Shown piece by piece: positions 24,201-33,488 of a stretch of 46,356 nt of DNA. Source of the DNA: a virus. Both the position numbers and the translations under genes were made by a program. The notes under the pieces are model-generated. The model saw only the letters and a program-made list of their open reading frames with translations, was not told the DNA's origin and searched no databases. Every line of letters begins with the position of its first letter. Position 1 is the first letter of the stretch. The stretch is taken from IMG/VR virus record IMGVR_UViG_3300006738_000013, positions 1 to 46,356 of that record. The stretch is one strand, 5' to 3'.

Positions 24201-26259
24201 CTAATAAGGGGAACGGAGTTTCTTCGTGGAGATACCACCCATGGCTGTCTATAGGTGGAATACATTCTTTTTCAAAAGCAACAGTAAATTCTCCTGTAGC
24301 TCTTGTTTCTATAATTTCCCAATTACAGCTGGGTATAAATACCTGAGCTGCTTCAACAGTCATTCCGAAGTTATGATTCTTAGAGAGATAGGCTATTCCC
24401 AGGTCACTATTAAGAACAGTAAGTCTATTTAGGGTGAGGTCATTAGCTCCAATCCAAACAACTTCTTCTTGTGGAGTCCCTCTATCTAAAATGACGGAGA
24501 AGTTTTCTTCAGGAAAAATAGAACTATCATCTACATAGAGTTCTTGGTCAGCATTAGCTGCGGCGGGGACGATAGTTCCTTTATAAAGCTTACGAATTCT
24601 ATAGGTACAATTTCCCAACGGGCTAGGAAAAGCTATAGATACCGATACAGCATTAACGGCTCCATAAGTTGTAATTGTTCTTATGGCACCTGTATTAGCC
24701 CCTACAAGGTCCTCAATGACTTCTAACTCATCTCCATAATTCGTATCCCCATTCTGGGTAACAAACGGATTAGTTGCGTCAAGAAGTAGTATATCTGTAG
24801 ACGCTGCGTCAGCAACACTCGTAGTAGCCCCAGCAGCACTTAAAGGGTAGTAGGTACCAGAGGCAGAAGTCTTTGCGTTAAAGACTTCAATTGGTTCTCC
24901 CACTGCATGATTGAATCTAAGTAATGATTTAGTCCCTGAGACATCTGTGGGGTCTGCCACAAGATTTAAAGTAGTTCCTACTCTAGATAGGACTTCTAAA
25001 GTTTCTTCATTGTCTGATCCACGATTTATCGTTATAGAGAATGGTTCTGATACATTCGCTGCAGCACCCGTAGAGGCAGTGGCGACAGTCCCATCTGTAA
25101 AAGGATTAAGTAGTTTAGTAAAATCTACAGAGTAATCTACTAATTTTGTAGAATTAATGATTTTACCTTTATGACTTATAAAGGTGCCTCTAGCGTTATC
25201 TAAGGAACCTCCTGGGTGTGCTGGTGGACCTGGGTAAGCGGCAGTAGTTATTTCGTATAAGACCTCTGTAATGCTAGGGCTAGGGGGTATTACGGGAAAC
25301 GGTGTACCACCATTTACAATTATTTCATGTTTTGAGACAGAGAATATAGTCCTACCAGTAATCGCAAAAGCGGGGGAGAGTATGCTTACTACATCTCCTG
25401 TATCTATAGTGGGTACGGGGGGATCGTTTTCGGGAAAGAAAGTATCCGCTAGCAACAATAGAGACATATCTCCTGTAATAGCAGGAGCATTCAGGGTAGA
25501 AGTTCTAATTGGAATATATTTACTTCTAGATAACTCAATTGGGATAAGACCCTCACGAAGTTTTAGAATCCCAGATAAGTCTCTGTCGTAATAATCATAG
25601 CTAGCAGACTCTTCAGTGGTTGGAGAATTCTTATCAAATATAAGATTCCCATATTGAGGAATATTATGATTAAGCTCAGTTAGAAAATCTAAGTCATGCG
25701 TATTAGTGAATCGTACAGTGTCATCTACTAAAGCTTCTCTTCCATCAGCTAAGGTAACTATATTCCCATAGGTACTGAATAAATTATTTATATTATAAGA
25801 AACATTAAGGTCAGGTAGGGAAATGAAAGTACCACTAGAGAATATAAGGTGGTGAGTTAACACTTCTTCTACGGGGTAGGGGGTGAGGGAAGCGTTAGGA
25901 CCAGTTGTAATATTTAGAGGGTCGTCAATTTCTATATGGGTATAGTAATTTCTATTCAGCGTAGTAACTTGAGAGACTTTAGGTCCTACGATTAGTTCGA
26001 CGAAGTTTACTACTGCTTCTCTGGTATGCCTGGGTCCATAGGCGACACCTTTTACAACAGCTCTCCACAGGTCATCATCACTAAACAGTGCTGGAGGTCT
26101 AGCAGCGGCGAGATCGATACCTAATTGAGTAAGGTACTCAGACGTTGACGTATCGAGCATCACATTGTCATACACCCCATGAAGGGCGCTAATCAGTTGT
26201 TCTGCTGTTTCGACACTGAGGAAAGTCTTAGCACCTGGTGGAAGAATAGTTTTAGGCAT
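21274..26259 (-). CDS. Large baseplate/fibre-associated structural protein
   Basis: A 1661-aa protein. Residues 1-110 are helical (T-A-E-Q-L-I-S-A-L-H-G-V-Y and W-R-A-V-V-K-G-V-A-Y-G) and may dock to the baseplate. The rest is almost entirely beta-rich, with several units of the type strand, F-P-x-x-F-x-V-x-x-D-R-G, E-E-V, N-x-L-T-V, H-x-x-G. These are seen for example around residues 570-640 and 1150-1210, and the same unit appears within the gpJ-like protein. I cannot assign a named family. It begins as TAATG with the LamG gene and its stop lies one base before the beta-helix gene. A tail-fibre connector or baseplate-periphery protein is the likely role. Confidence 0.68.
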   Translation of the reverse strand: MPKTILPPGAKTFLSVETAEQLISALHGVYDNVMLDTSTSEYLTQLGIDLAAARPPALFSDDDLWRAVVKGVAYGPRHTREAVVNFVELIVGPKVSQVTTLNRNYYTHIEIDDPLNITTGPNASLTPYPVEEVLTHHLIFSSGTFISLPDLNVSYNINNLFSTYGNIVTLADGREALVDDTVRFTNTHDLDFLTELNHNIPQYGNLIFDKNSPTTEESASYDYYDRDLSGILKLREGLIPIELSRSKYIPIRTSTLNAPAITGDMSLLLLADTFFPENDPPVPTIDTGDVVSILSPAFAITGRTIFSVSKHEIIVNGGTPFPVIPPSPSITEVLYEITTAAYPGPPAHPGGSLDNARGTFISHKGKIINSTKLVDYSVDFTKLLNPFTDGTVATASTGAAANVSEPFSITINRGSDNEETLEVLSRVGTTLNLVADPTDVSGTKSLLRFNHAVGEPIEVFNAKTSASGTYYPLSAAGATTSVADAASTDILLLDATNPFVTQNGDTNYGDELEVIEDLVGANTGAIRTITTYGAVNAVSVSIAFPSPLGNCTYRIRKLYKGTIVPAAANADQELYVDDSSIFPEENFSVILDRGTPQEEVVWIGANDLTLNRLTVLNSDLGIAYLSKNHNFGMTVEAAQVFIPSCNWEIIETRATGEFTVAFEKECIPPIDSHGWYLHEETPFPLLDSSDSTEIGAVTGSTAGLPFLETTAVINVDDTTIEFNLDEFLRVFANPISEKEVVNPALIFRSGLAREPAGTEEEFFITTVNNVGRLVKNCVVGSFTIVSDVSYAHLDVLRLGTYNYKYPGQSENVLVNFSTGPDDKGNFDITLFATPLVYDHFYGESIIPVTMTVNVNSAFENAFPMVPFASRLSLLTTHQNYRHFDNLSTSTERTTTALGSTLKLVDDHQRFTHALIGEEVYITKTPLGAAPEGESRRIVAIGGLNSSELEFDVSTPFSAAIASGTKYIIQPLLQSGDISEATEVPLGDVNSAFDPSLNSLNLNKWAGGHRSIYPGSYMFRLLDVFEDLVDQPTSAIGSVRIDPNSQDETAIYKFPGPKKLIAPPLVPWAEVAAMGVDLNTLEVDLSVKNTIDAFIAAGSQIVGRGLEILAPDTRIDWRTVHRITNWDSGTSTLTVEPPLGEIVSFVITDRTAYRILGSGEALSPATMGAGGYLWVDYPELFPDKIQGDFHVTVDRANGGEDVQVTECVNSLGLHYGRFTIHVAESIGAIYPPGTSIELKVNKFTLNVPTTSLLSGGFYFGFGFQKELVKDKDVGMGKININETTDKLIAGVYHPVEYNSDTPDSILFGKYSVVKNNLKIPGNSLSSPVIRGVVESSVNVAASAELSIRGLSFDPKLYKRYKDLIGASVTTVFSALDTNLIHTIESIDTSTNTFIMEPGIIDSGGIPIPNTGLGGIVSTLIEIHPTSTRVDDAERFDMGPYLLKGMGVPAQLANNFVCNNPGTNLEIKVAGPVSKALIGRKVLVTADGGGGIPIGEERTIVDVDADPATGPRMIVSPAFTDVTVATLEVAVFPEAARKPQFRNRIGGVYTGINYPDGFPTTFTQYPAGRDYGIVEEYVEYSSSSGNIYTTSGTVYFRYDHPPSTKVIVGSGETTTEGFGNDYRPYLLGGNYLSLLFNEDIVNIKNLFCAAGIQCKTETTELGE

Positions 26260-28643
26260 TAATAATCGCCTCCCATTCTTTCATCCTCAATACTTATTAC
26301 CGCGAAGATTTGCCAGATAGAGATCAATTTATGATTATCTTCTATATCCGTATTTATTAGTTTCTTATACATCTTCGGAAGTTTATTTAGTATAGAATCT
26401 AATCTGGTTTTTCTACCTAATATAGATGACTTTCCTTTATTTATTAAAAGTTGTCTATGGATATCCAATATATTTGGGTTCCCAGACACATCATACATCT
26501 GGCCTGTAATCATAGGATTGACAGTTTCTATTATTAAGAGTTTTGGTAATAATTCTTTAGCTACGAATATGTTTTTAACTTCAATAGTATTATCGCTAAC
26601 AAATCCACCAGATACAGGCACCACAGACCAAGCAGTGGGGTCGTATAGTAAGGGATTAAGAGCAGGATTAGCGAGCATTCTATTAGCGAATCTAACTACA
26701 ATATGTCGTGAGTCTATTATCTCTATAGTTTCTATATAATTACAGTCATTAGTCGTGAACTTACAATCATCTATAGTTACAACATCACCATTTTCATTAC
26801 AAAAAGTGGCTGAAACTGTGACTTCAGAGTCACACCCAAAAGGCGTGCAACAAAGATTAAAATAGAGACAAAGATTCTCAAGATGAGCAAGTCCTCCAAC
26901 ATAAACGAAGTTCGCTGACGTCATGTTCTCCATGGTGGCGTCACCTAAAGGATAAGCTCCTACATCTACGATTGTAGGATAGATATCCCCTATCGAATCC
27001 CCCATTCTGTAATAGCTTTTATTATCTGTAAGAAATGCTGAGTGGTAAGATATATCTTCTCTTCCATACCCATACAGTTCTGTAACCTCCGGTCCAGATA
27101 GGGCTCTATCCCAACTCGAAAACTCATCTATAAACCCTTTTAAAAGGGTCCAATCGTCTAGATCTATTACGGGATATGCGACGTCCCACCTGCCCCCTAC
27201 GCATGTATGGCGTGTAGTATCTATAAGAGAACCCGCCCCCCATGTATTGGTACCACAATCAACTCCGTCCATATATAAAGTAACGTCTAAACCAGACCCC
27301 ACAGTTACTATATGATGCCATTGACCATCTAATAAAGGAGGTGTCGTAAATATCTTAACGACACCATCCAATAAAAACTCCAATCTATCTGAAGATTCTC
27401 TATAATATAGACCTGCGCTGTCATTAGAAGGGTGGCTAGTGGCCCATACCCAGCCTGTCGTTAAGGGATCAGCAGTAACTTTCATCCAAACAGATATAGT
27501 ACCTTCTGCTGCAGTGCTCCACACTTGGCCAACCGGCAAGTCCAAGTGCTCTCCTACTGCCGCGTCACCACTAAAAGTAACGTAAGAAAGACCTTCTACA
27601 ACAGGACCGCTTTCGTCTCCTACTTGTACAGAGCTACAAGCTTCAGCACAGGGAGCTACAAACCCATTATTTAAAGTATTCCAAGTAACTCCACGAACAA
27701 TACTACTAGGGAGCGTATTAAACCCAGTAAGGTCACCTAAAGGATTTGCCCCTGCATCTTGAATTAGAAGATAATTATCCCCTGGAGTATCTCCAAAACG
27801 ATACCAACTTAGATTATTGGCGGCGAAAAATGAGAGGTCTGCTATACCGCCTCCCCTACCTTTATTATAAATTTCTAATACCTGTGCTGGGGTACAAACT
27901 ATATCCCAGTTTGATAACTCATCTATATCACCGTCGAAACACGAAGGAGGGTCGACTTGGGGGGTAGGATAAAGATTCCATCTATTTCCTACACAGAGAT
28001 GAGTTGTGTTGGGAGCCGCAAATGTGCCACCGCCAACCTCCGTCCCATAGCCCACGCCATCAATGTAAAGTATACAATTCTGGTTAATCCCTACAAGTTC
28101 TTTAGTTATCACCACATGATGCCAGTTTCCATCATCGAGTACTGGTTGCGGCGACCAAGTCACCATAGAATTTCCTATATACGCGACGATCTCATGCCCT
28201 ACGGTATAACCAATGCCATTGTCATTACTACCAAACCCTCCCCCGTCCATACACGCCCATATCCAACCGCCGTCAGGGGCAGGGGCTGATGAGGGTTTGA
28301 TCCATACAGATATAGTACTTGTTGTAGCCGCTACCCACTGCCATGTAGCGGGTCCCCCCAAATATTGAACCTGCACTTCATTAAGATGGATATACGGTAA
28401 GCCCCCCAAACTAGCATCATAAACGAGGTCACCGTTTACAGTGATCCTAGTACAATCAATACCAAGACCAGAACACCCTTCTGTACACACTTTAATAGCT
28501 ATAGGACTATTGATATCTATGCCCGTAGAACCGCATTCGGGAGATATAGAAGCAATGTAAGGTGCGACTACATCTTCTCCACCCCAAGGATCGTCAGCCC
28601 ACTCTTGAAGACCCCATCCTGGACATCCTGAACCAATAGCCAT
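26259..28643 (-). CDS. Tail protein with two LamG-type lectin domains
   Basis: A 794-aa protein. After an N-terminal Ig-like part with several Cys (about 26-90) there are two concanavalin A/laminin-G-like domains, roughly 95-280 and 350-545. Each shows T-I-S-V-W-(I/M)-K, then D-G-(N/Q)-W-H-H-(V/I)-V, L-Y-(I/M)-D-G-V, a C-V-G-(N/G)-R-W turn and G-x-I-D-E-(L/F)-S-x-W-D. Each copy is followed by the same tail, L-(S/Y)-(W/Y)-Y-R-(F/M)-G-D. The second half contains another Cys-rich beta region and a helical C-terminus. LamG domains bind carbohydrates or proteins, so surface attachment is probable. The gene lies between the two largest structural genes and couples to the next as TAATG. Confidence 0.8.
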   Translation of the reverse strand: MAIGSGCPGWGLQEWADDPWGGEDVVAPYIASISPECGSTGIDINSPIAIKVCTEGCSGLGIDCTRITVNGDLVYDASLGGLPYIHLNEVQVQYLGGPATWQWVAATTSTISVWIKPSSAPAPDGGWIWACMDGGGFGSNDNGIGYTVGHEIVAYIGNSMVTWSPQPVLDDGNWHHVVITKELVGINQNCILYIDGVGYGTEVGGGTFAAPNTTHLCVGNRWNLYPTPQVDPPSCFDGDIDELSNWDIVCTPAQVLEIYNKGRGGGIADLSFFAANNLSWYRFGDTPGDNYLLIQDAGANPLGDLTGFNTLPSSIVRGVTWNTLNNGFVAPCAEACSSVQVGDESGPVVEGLSYVTFSGDAAVGEHLDLPVGQVWSTAAEGTISVWMKVTADPLTTGWVWATSHPSNDSAGLYYRESSDRLEFLLDGVVKIFTTPPLLDGQWHHIVTVGSGLDVTLYMDGVDCGTNTWGAGSLIDTTRHTCVGGRWDVAYPVIDLDDWTLLKGFIDEFSSWDRALSGPEVTELYGYGREDISYHSAFLTDNKSYYRMGDSIGDIYPTIVDVGAYPLGDATMENMTSANFVYVGGLAHLENLCLYFNLCCTPFGCDSEVTVSATFCNENGDVVTIDDCKFTTNDCNYIETIEIIDSRHIVVRFANRMLANPALNPLLYDPTAWSVVPVSGGFVSDNTIEVKNIFVAKELLPKLLIIETVNPMITGQMYDVSGNPNILDIHRQLLINKGKSSILGRKTRLDSILNKLPKMYKKLINTDIEDNHKLISIWQIFAVISIEDERMGGDY

Positions 28644-28665
28644 TAGATAACATTCTCTTTAATCA

Positions 28666-31600
28666 CTAGAAACCACGTCCGCTACCTGGCGCACCACCTA
28701 TACTAGCTTCATCGTCAGACCACACTTCATCTTGTATATTAGGAAGAATAGCTATTTCCACATCTATCTCTCCTATAGGATATAAATCTGCACCTGGAGA
28801 AGTTATGTTTGTAAGTTGCATCCACAACTGCCACGGATAACTACCGACATTAGTAACGGGACCTGCAGTAGGAACACCCTGCGGAAATTGATGATATAAA
28901 GAAGGTAAAATAACCTTTGGCATTATCTTAGAGTGGACTGTGGTGTTAATACCATTTGTAGAACTATCAGGTCGCCAATCAAGTATCCCTACTTCATTGG
29001 TAAAAAAGTACATTGGAAGACCTTCAATACCTGGAAAAGCAATCTGTGGAACAGGACCGGGTAATACTTTAGGCATTATTACTGCCTGCTGACCAGCAGC
29101 ATTAGCAGGTCCTGTACCTAAATTATCTGTTCTTGAAGGAATCTCTGAAACTCCTAGCAAAAGAGATATCTGTACACCAGCACCAACACCACCTGTTAAA
29201 GGTTTAAGATTATCACTCCCCCCTACGTCATATTGCCCTAACCAACCAGAAATCGAAGTAATAGCAAAATTATGCGTAATTAAATGACCCCACATTAATC
29301 CACTAGAAAAATTAGAGGGACGTTGTCCTGGCATAGAAGCTAGATAAGGAGAAGTTAAATATACTGAAGTAGAAGAAACTAATCTATTCGGAGTTGGATC
29401 CCAAGCTTCATTAGGAGGAGTTAAAGCAGCATCACTTCCAAACTCTCCCTGAGTAAAATAACTTGGAACACAGAATTTTAAAGTCTTTCTCTGAATGGAA
29501 AGGTCTAGAATTCTTCTATCATCTATATAAGGGGCGGTAAGAATCATAGACCGGCTATTACTACTACCTCCTACCCTTAACGGACGAACAGTAGAAAGCT
29601 TTGTCTTATTGGCCCTAACACCACGTACTAAGACAGATAAAACGTTCATATCTAATGCAACTAAATCTACTCTTGATAATAAGAATTTAATAATTCCCTT
29701 ATCTCTACTGCAGTTAACATTAGGAGAGTTGTAAGCAGGAATATTAAACTGTGGATTATCGTCCGCAGGGTCTCCCCACAATTGATCACTAGGAATAAAG
29801 AAACTAGCCTTTAAATACCTAATCTCATTAACAGCTATAGCTCCAGTGTTTACTACACTACTGGTATATACTTTATTAGTATAAATCTCTGAATCAACTG
29901 GCTGAGCGCCTGCTCCCACAATAACTTCAGAAATGTTTTTATATCCCGCTTCTAATTGTAATTCAAAGGTATCTGTTACACCCACTAAAGCGTCTACAGA
30001 TAATAAAACATCTACAATTAATCCTGATTTATCATCATACCGCTCATCTAATACGGCATTAAATTTTAAAGTATCAACTGCTCCACCTCTCTGTGTAAGA
30101 GATGCTCCTGTTACGTCAGAATTAAGATATTTAGTAAAAACTCCTGCCGCAGGATCTCCGTTGATAATACTTGTCGCTGGTATATGCTGTTCGTAAATAT
30201 TTTCTGGAATCTTTTCAATATCATCTCGGATATCCCCGTTAGGATGTAAGTCTTCCAGTTTTATATTGGTCATGTACCAGAATACTTCTGTACCACCTAA
30301 GTTATATTCGTCGTCAGCCGCTCCCCCTGTCGCATTGTCTACTCTTGTTACTTTAAACCAAAAACCAATGATATTAGGATCATTAGGTTCTGTTACAGGG
30401 AGAGTAAAAGAATGCTTTGTAACAGTTAATTCATGAGTAACTGGATTTGAAGGCACAGGTGTTAACGAATCAACAGCAGTTACAACACCAGCAGCAGAAG
30501 CTATTACTTTATTAAGATCTGTACCCGTAGCCACTTGTACAATTTCAAGTTTAAGCCCTAAGGTATCTGTCCCCGGTGTAGGACATGAAAGCTTTCCATA
30601 AACGGTGAATACTAATTGCTGATCTAAACCAGGATTAACTAATCGTGGGTCTATAGGTATGAAACCATAAACATCATGTAGAACATTATTTCCAGCCGGA
30701 TCTTTAAAACTAGGAACACCAATAATACCCGCTTTACGCGCTATAGTTAGAGCATCAGTACCAGGAGATGGAAGTACCGTAGCATCTTTTTCAATTCTAA
30801 AAACACCACCTGTAGTAGCATCTTGATCATAAGCTAAATACGCATACGCTGGATAAGAAGACTCAAAATAACTAAGTCTATATTGACTATTAAAAGCATT
30901 ACCCGCCAACTCAGGTCCAGTAATTCTTCGTCGAGATTGAAGAACAACTTCAGTAACCACAAAATCAGCAGCACTCATATTTGTTAATTCTATATCTACA
31001 GTCTCTATCATCCTCTGAAAGTCATTAGGGAATCCACCATATTGTATAGTAGTAGCAGAAAAAGTATTAGTATTAGTTTGTGGAGATAAAACACCTAAAT
31101 TGGGTCGAGATTCAGATAAAGAATTATCACCAGCAACAAACGCAAAAGTATCCTGATCTATCAAAGGGCATTTAATACCAAAGCCTCTATAGTCAGCAGC
31201 AAGTCCTGGCATACCAGCATAAACAAAATTCTGTGCTGGCTGAAGATTAAGCATAACTGTTAGATAAGGATAATCATTAGATACATCATTAGTTGTAGGT
31301 AGATTCGGAGCCGCAGTATTATCTGCTGGAGCATTAAAACGTATTCTAGACCGAAGTTGAACACTACTTACATTTCCAACAGCGTAGCCATATACCTTTA
31401 GATATATATCATTCTGATGAGATTTATAGTGGGTACTTGTTGGGTCTGCATATCTCAACCTATTATCTAAACAAAAAGTTCCATATAAAGAATTTGCTTC
31501 ACTATTTGTTAAAATAGACCCAGGTATAGCCCAAATTGTACTAGATACCCCGTTTAACGCAGTAGCTGACCCACCAGTACTGTCCCATAAAGATGTGCCC

Positions 31601-33477
31601 GGTAACTTAGATTCAAATAGGTTTATCTCAGCTAAAGAATCATCTGCTCCCGTACCAGCAAACTTAATACGAGTAACGTTATCTCTTCCAGAAAGATCTG
31701 TCCCAGCAGCTAAAGTTGCAGTACCATCCTGTAGTACTAAACTATTAATATTAGGGGTAATAGCTCCTGACGATAAAGAAGTAACAACAGAAGTACTTTC
31801 TTCAGCAGAAGTGGCAATACCATGATGAATAGAAGAAATGATACCGTCAGTAGTCCCCTTACCGACCATTATTGTATTAGGAGTTGCCATACCAACACTG
31901 GGAACTACGGCACCTACAGGAATTATTTTAAGACGAGCACTAGACGCATTTCTATTTCCTGTCTCCTCGAAAGTAACACAAATACCTGCACCAGCAGCCC
32001 CTGAAGTATTATCTGAAGAGCCTACAAATAATTCTGTTGCAGTAGATCTAGAAGATTCAGTTTGTGCTGCACTACTTAATTTTGCCTGTGCAGGACCGTA
32101 AATAACAAAGTGTCCCACAGCATCCAAAAGCACAGCTTCTATACAAACACCTACAATTCCTGGGGTACCAGCCGCTAGCGAAGCGTCTCCTTTATACGCT
32201 GTATTAGTAGTACCTGCCGTATCAGGGTAAAGCATGCACACGTCACCAATAGCTAACCCGGCAGCTTCCTTACACGTAGCAATCATCTCGATTGCGCCGC
32301 GCATCTCACCAGCTACGGCAGTAGACTCAGGACCACCTACACGAACACCTCTAAAATCACTCAACCCTTTGTAACGAAAACATTGGTCTGCACTAGCTGT
32401 ACTTGTACCTCCCCAATACTCACTTGGTATTACCACTACGGTACCAGGGTTTGCAGCCTCTACTACCATAGCTACGGGAACTACATATGTTGTAGGGGTA
32501 GTGGCCATAGCGAATCTATCAGTACCCCGTACTAATCTACCCGCCGTATCACCTAGATATAAAAGTTCACCAACAGTAGTACCAACTAAATTTAAAATAC
32601 CTCCTATTGGTGCCGTAATCGATCCTGTACGAGATACTAATATCAAAGATTGATTAGGAATAGCCGTAGTAGTGGGTATTCGGGGGTATACTCTCTGCCC
32701 CGTTAAAGGTGCGTTAGGAACAAGAGCTGGCACCTCCCACCCACAATAAACCAAACCAATACAATCGGGGTTGGTAGTGCCGTGAGCAAGACCTACTGTT
32801 GGAACGATATCTCCGCTACCTGCACTAAAAAAATCAGTTGCAAGTGTATGTTGTCCTGTAATAGCAACAGCAGCACCAGTTTTTAAGGTTCCACTCCAAG
32901 GGGCGGGACCAATACCACCAGCATCATCAAAATAACAAAGTTGAAGACCCGCATTGGTAATAAGCTGATCGAATAAGTCTAAAGCATAATTCCTATCCTT
33001 AGCCCACCCCATGGCAGAAGGGCTACCACTAGGAAGAGAAGGATAATTATGATTCTGTGTATCTGTGTCAGCTTGATTAGTCTCTCCTGGTGCAGGAATT
33101 CTCACACCTGTACGCTCTTGAAGAACACCAATTACGACATCTACAACTTCAGTAGTAGCAGTGTTAGTACAGCGAATTAACCACGTACCAGCTTTATCTG
33201 GTATAAAAAGATTACCGGAAGCTAATGGATTTACACCTACTAGCGTTCCACCATTATTAGCTTCAAACCAAGCTTGATTATACGTCGTTCCTTCAGGAGC
33301 ATTTAAAATAGACCAAGTTATATCAACTATAGGCGCTACACTGACGGGATTGCCATCGGCAGGCAATGGACTATCATCGTAAGCTTCTAATATGACGTGT
33401 GTCCCATCAAAGGGAATATTGATATTGCTTCCGGCCCAAATTTGGGCTGGAGATGTACATTTTACATAGAGAGCCAT
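28666..33477 (-). CDS. Large tail/baseplate appendage protein
   Basis: A 1603-aa beta-rich protein. The first 120 residues look like an Ig/PKD-type domain (V-D-I-T-W-S-I-L-N-A-P, A-G-T-W-L-I-R-C-T-N). Residues 150-600 are rich in Gly, Ala and Thr with many short strands, as in tail-fibre shafts. In the later half two or more diverged beta-sandwich units seem to recur (for example L-V-F-T-V-Y-G-K-L...L-K-L-E-I and L-I-V-D-V-L-L-S-V...L-Q-L-E-A). AGGAG lies 8 nt before ATG 33477. No enzyme motif is visible. It directly follows the gpJ-like gene, where tail-fibre or baseplate-periphery proteins are usually encoded. Confidence 0.66.
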   Translation of the reverse strand: MALYVKCTSPAQIWAGSNINIPFDGTHVILEAYDDSPLPADGNPVSVAPIVDITWSILNAPEGTTYNQAWFEANNGGTLVGVNPLASGNLFIPDKAGTWLIRCTNTATTEVVDVVIGVLQERTGVRIPAPGETNQADTDTQNHNYPSLPSGSPSAMGWAKDRNYALDLFDQLITNAGLQLCYFDDAGGIGPAPWSGTLKTGAAVAITGQHTLATDFFSAGSGDIVPTVGLAHGTTNPDCIGLVYCGWEVPALVPNAPLTGQRVYPRIPTTTAIPNQSLILVSRTGSITAPIGGILNLVGTTVGELLYLGDTAGRLVRGTDRFAMATTPTTYVVPVAMVVEAANPGTVVVIPSEYWGGTSTASADQCFRYKGLSDFRGVRVGGPESTAVAGEMRGAIEMIATCKEAAGLAIGDVCMLYPDTAGTTNTAYKGDASLAAGTPGIVGVCIEAVLLDAVGHFVIYGPAQAKLSSAAQTESSRSTATELFVGSSDNTSGAAGAGICVTFEETGNRNASSARLKIIPVGAVVPSVGMATPNTIMVGKGTTDGIISSIHHGIATSAEESTSVVTSLSSGAITPNINSLVLQDGTATLAAGTDLSGRDNVTRIKFAGTGADDSLAEINLFESKLPGTSLWDSTGGSATALNGVSSTIWAIPGSILTNSEANSLYGTFCLDNRLRYADPTSTHYKSHQNDIYLKVYGYAVGNVSSVQLRSRIRFNAPADNTAAPNLPTTNDVSNDYPYLTVMLNLQPAQNFVYAGMPGLAADYRGFGIKCPLIDQDTFAFVAGDNSLSESRPNLGVLSPQTNTNTFSATTIQYGGFPNDFQRMIETVDIELTNMSAADFVVTEVVLQSRRRITGPELAGNAFNSQYRLSYFESSYPAYAYLAYDQDATTGGVFRIEKDATVLPSPGTDALTIARKAGIIGVPSFKDPAGNNVLHDVYGFIPIDPRLVNPGLDQQLVFTVYGKLSCPTPGTDTLGLKLEIVQVATGTDLNKVIASAAGVVTAVDSLTPVPSNPVTHELTVTKHSFTLPVTEPNDPNIIGFWFKVTRVDNATGGAADDEYNLGGTEVFWYMTNIKLEDLHPNGDIRDDIEKIPENIYEQHIPATSIINGDPAAGVFTKYLNSDVTGASLTQRGGAVDTLKFNAVLDERYDDKSGLIVDVLLSVDALVGVTDTFELQLEAGYKNISEVIVGAGAQPVDSEIYTNKVYTSSVVNTGAIAVNEIRYLKASFFIPSDQLWGDPADDNPQFNIPAYNSPNVNCSRDKGIIKFLLSRVDLVALDMNVLSVLVRGVRANKTKLSTVRPLRVGGSSNSRSMILTAPYIDDRRILDLSIQRKTLKFCVPSYFTQGEFGSDAALTPPNEAWDPTPNRLVSSTSVYLTSPYLASMPGQRPSNFSSGLMWGHLITHNFAITSISGWLGQYDVGGSDNLKPLTGGVGAGVQISLLLGVSEIPSRTDNLGTGPANAAGQQAVIMPKVLPGPVPQIAFPGIEGLPMYFFTNEVGILDWRPDSSTNGINTTVHSKIMPKVILPSLYHQFPQGVPTAGPVTNVGSYPWQLWMQLTNITSPGADLYPIGEIDVEIAILPNIQDEVWSDDEASIGGAPGSGRGF

Positions 33478-33488
33478 TAAAAAAACTC

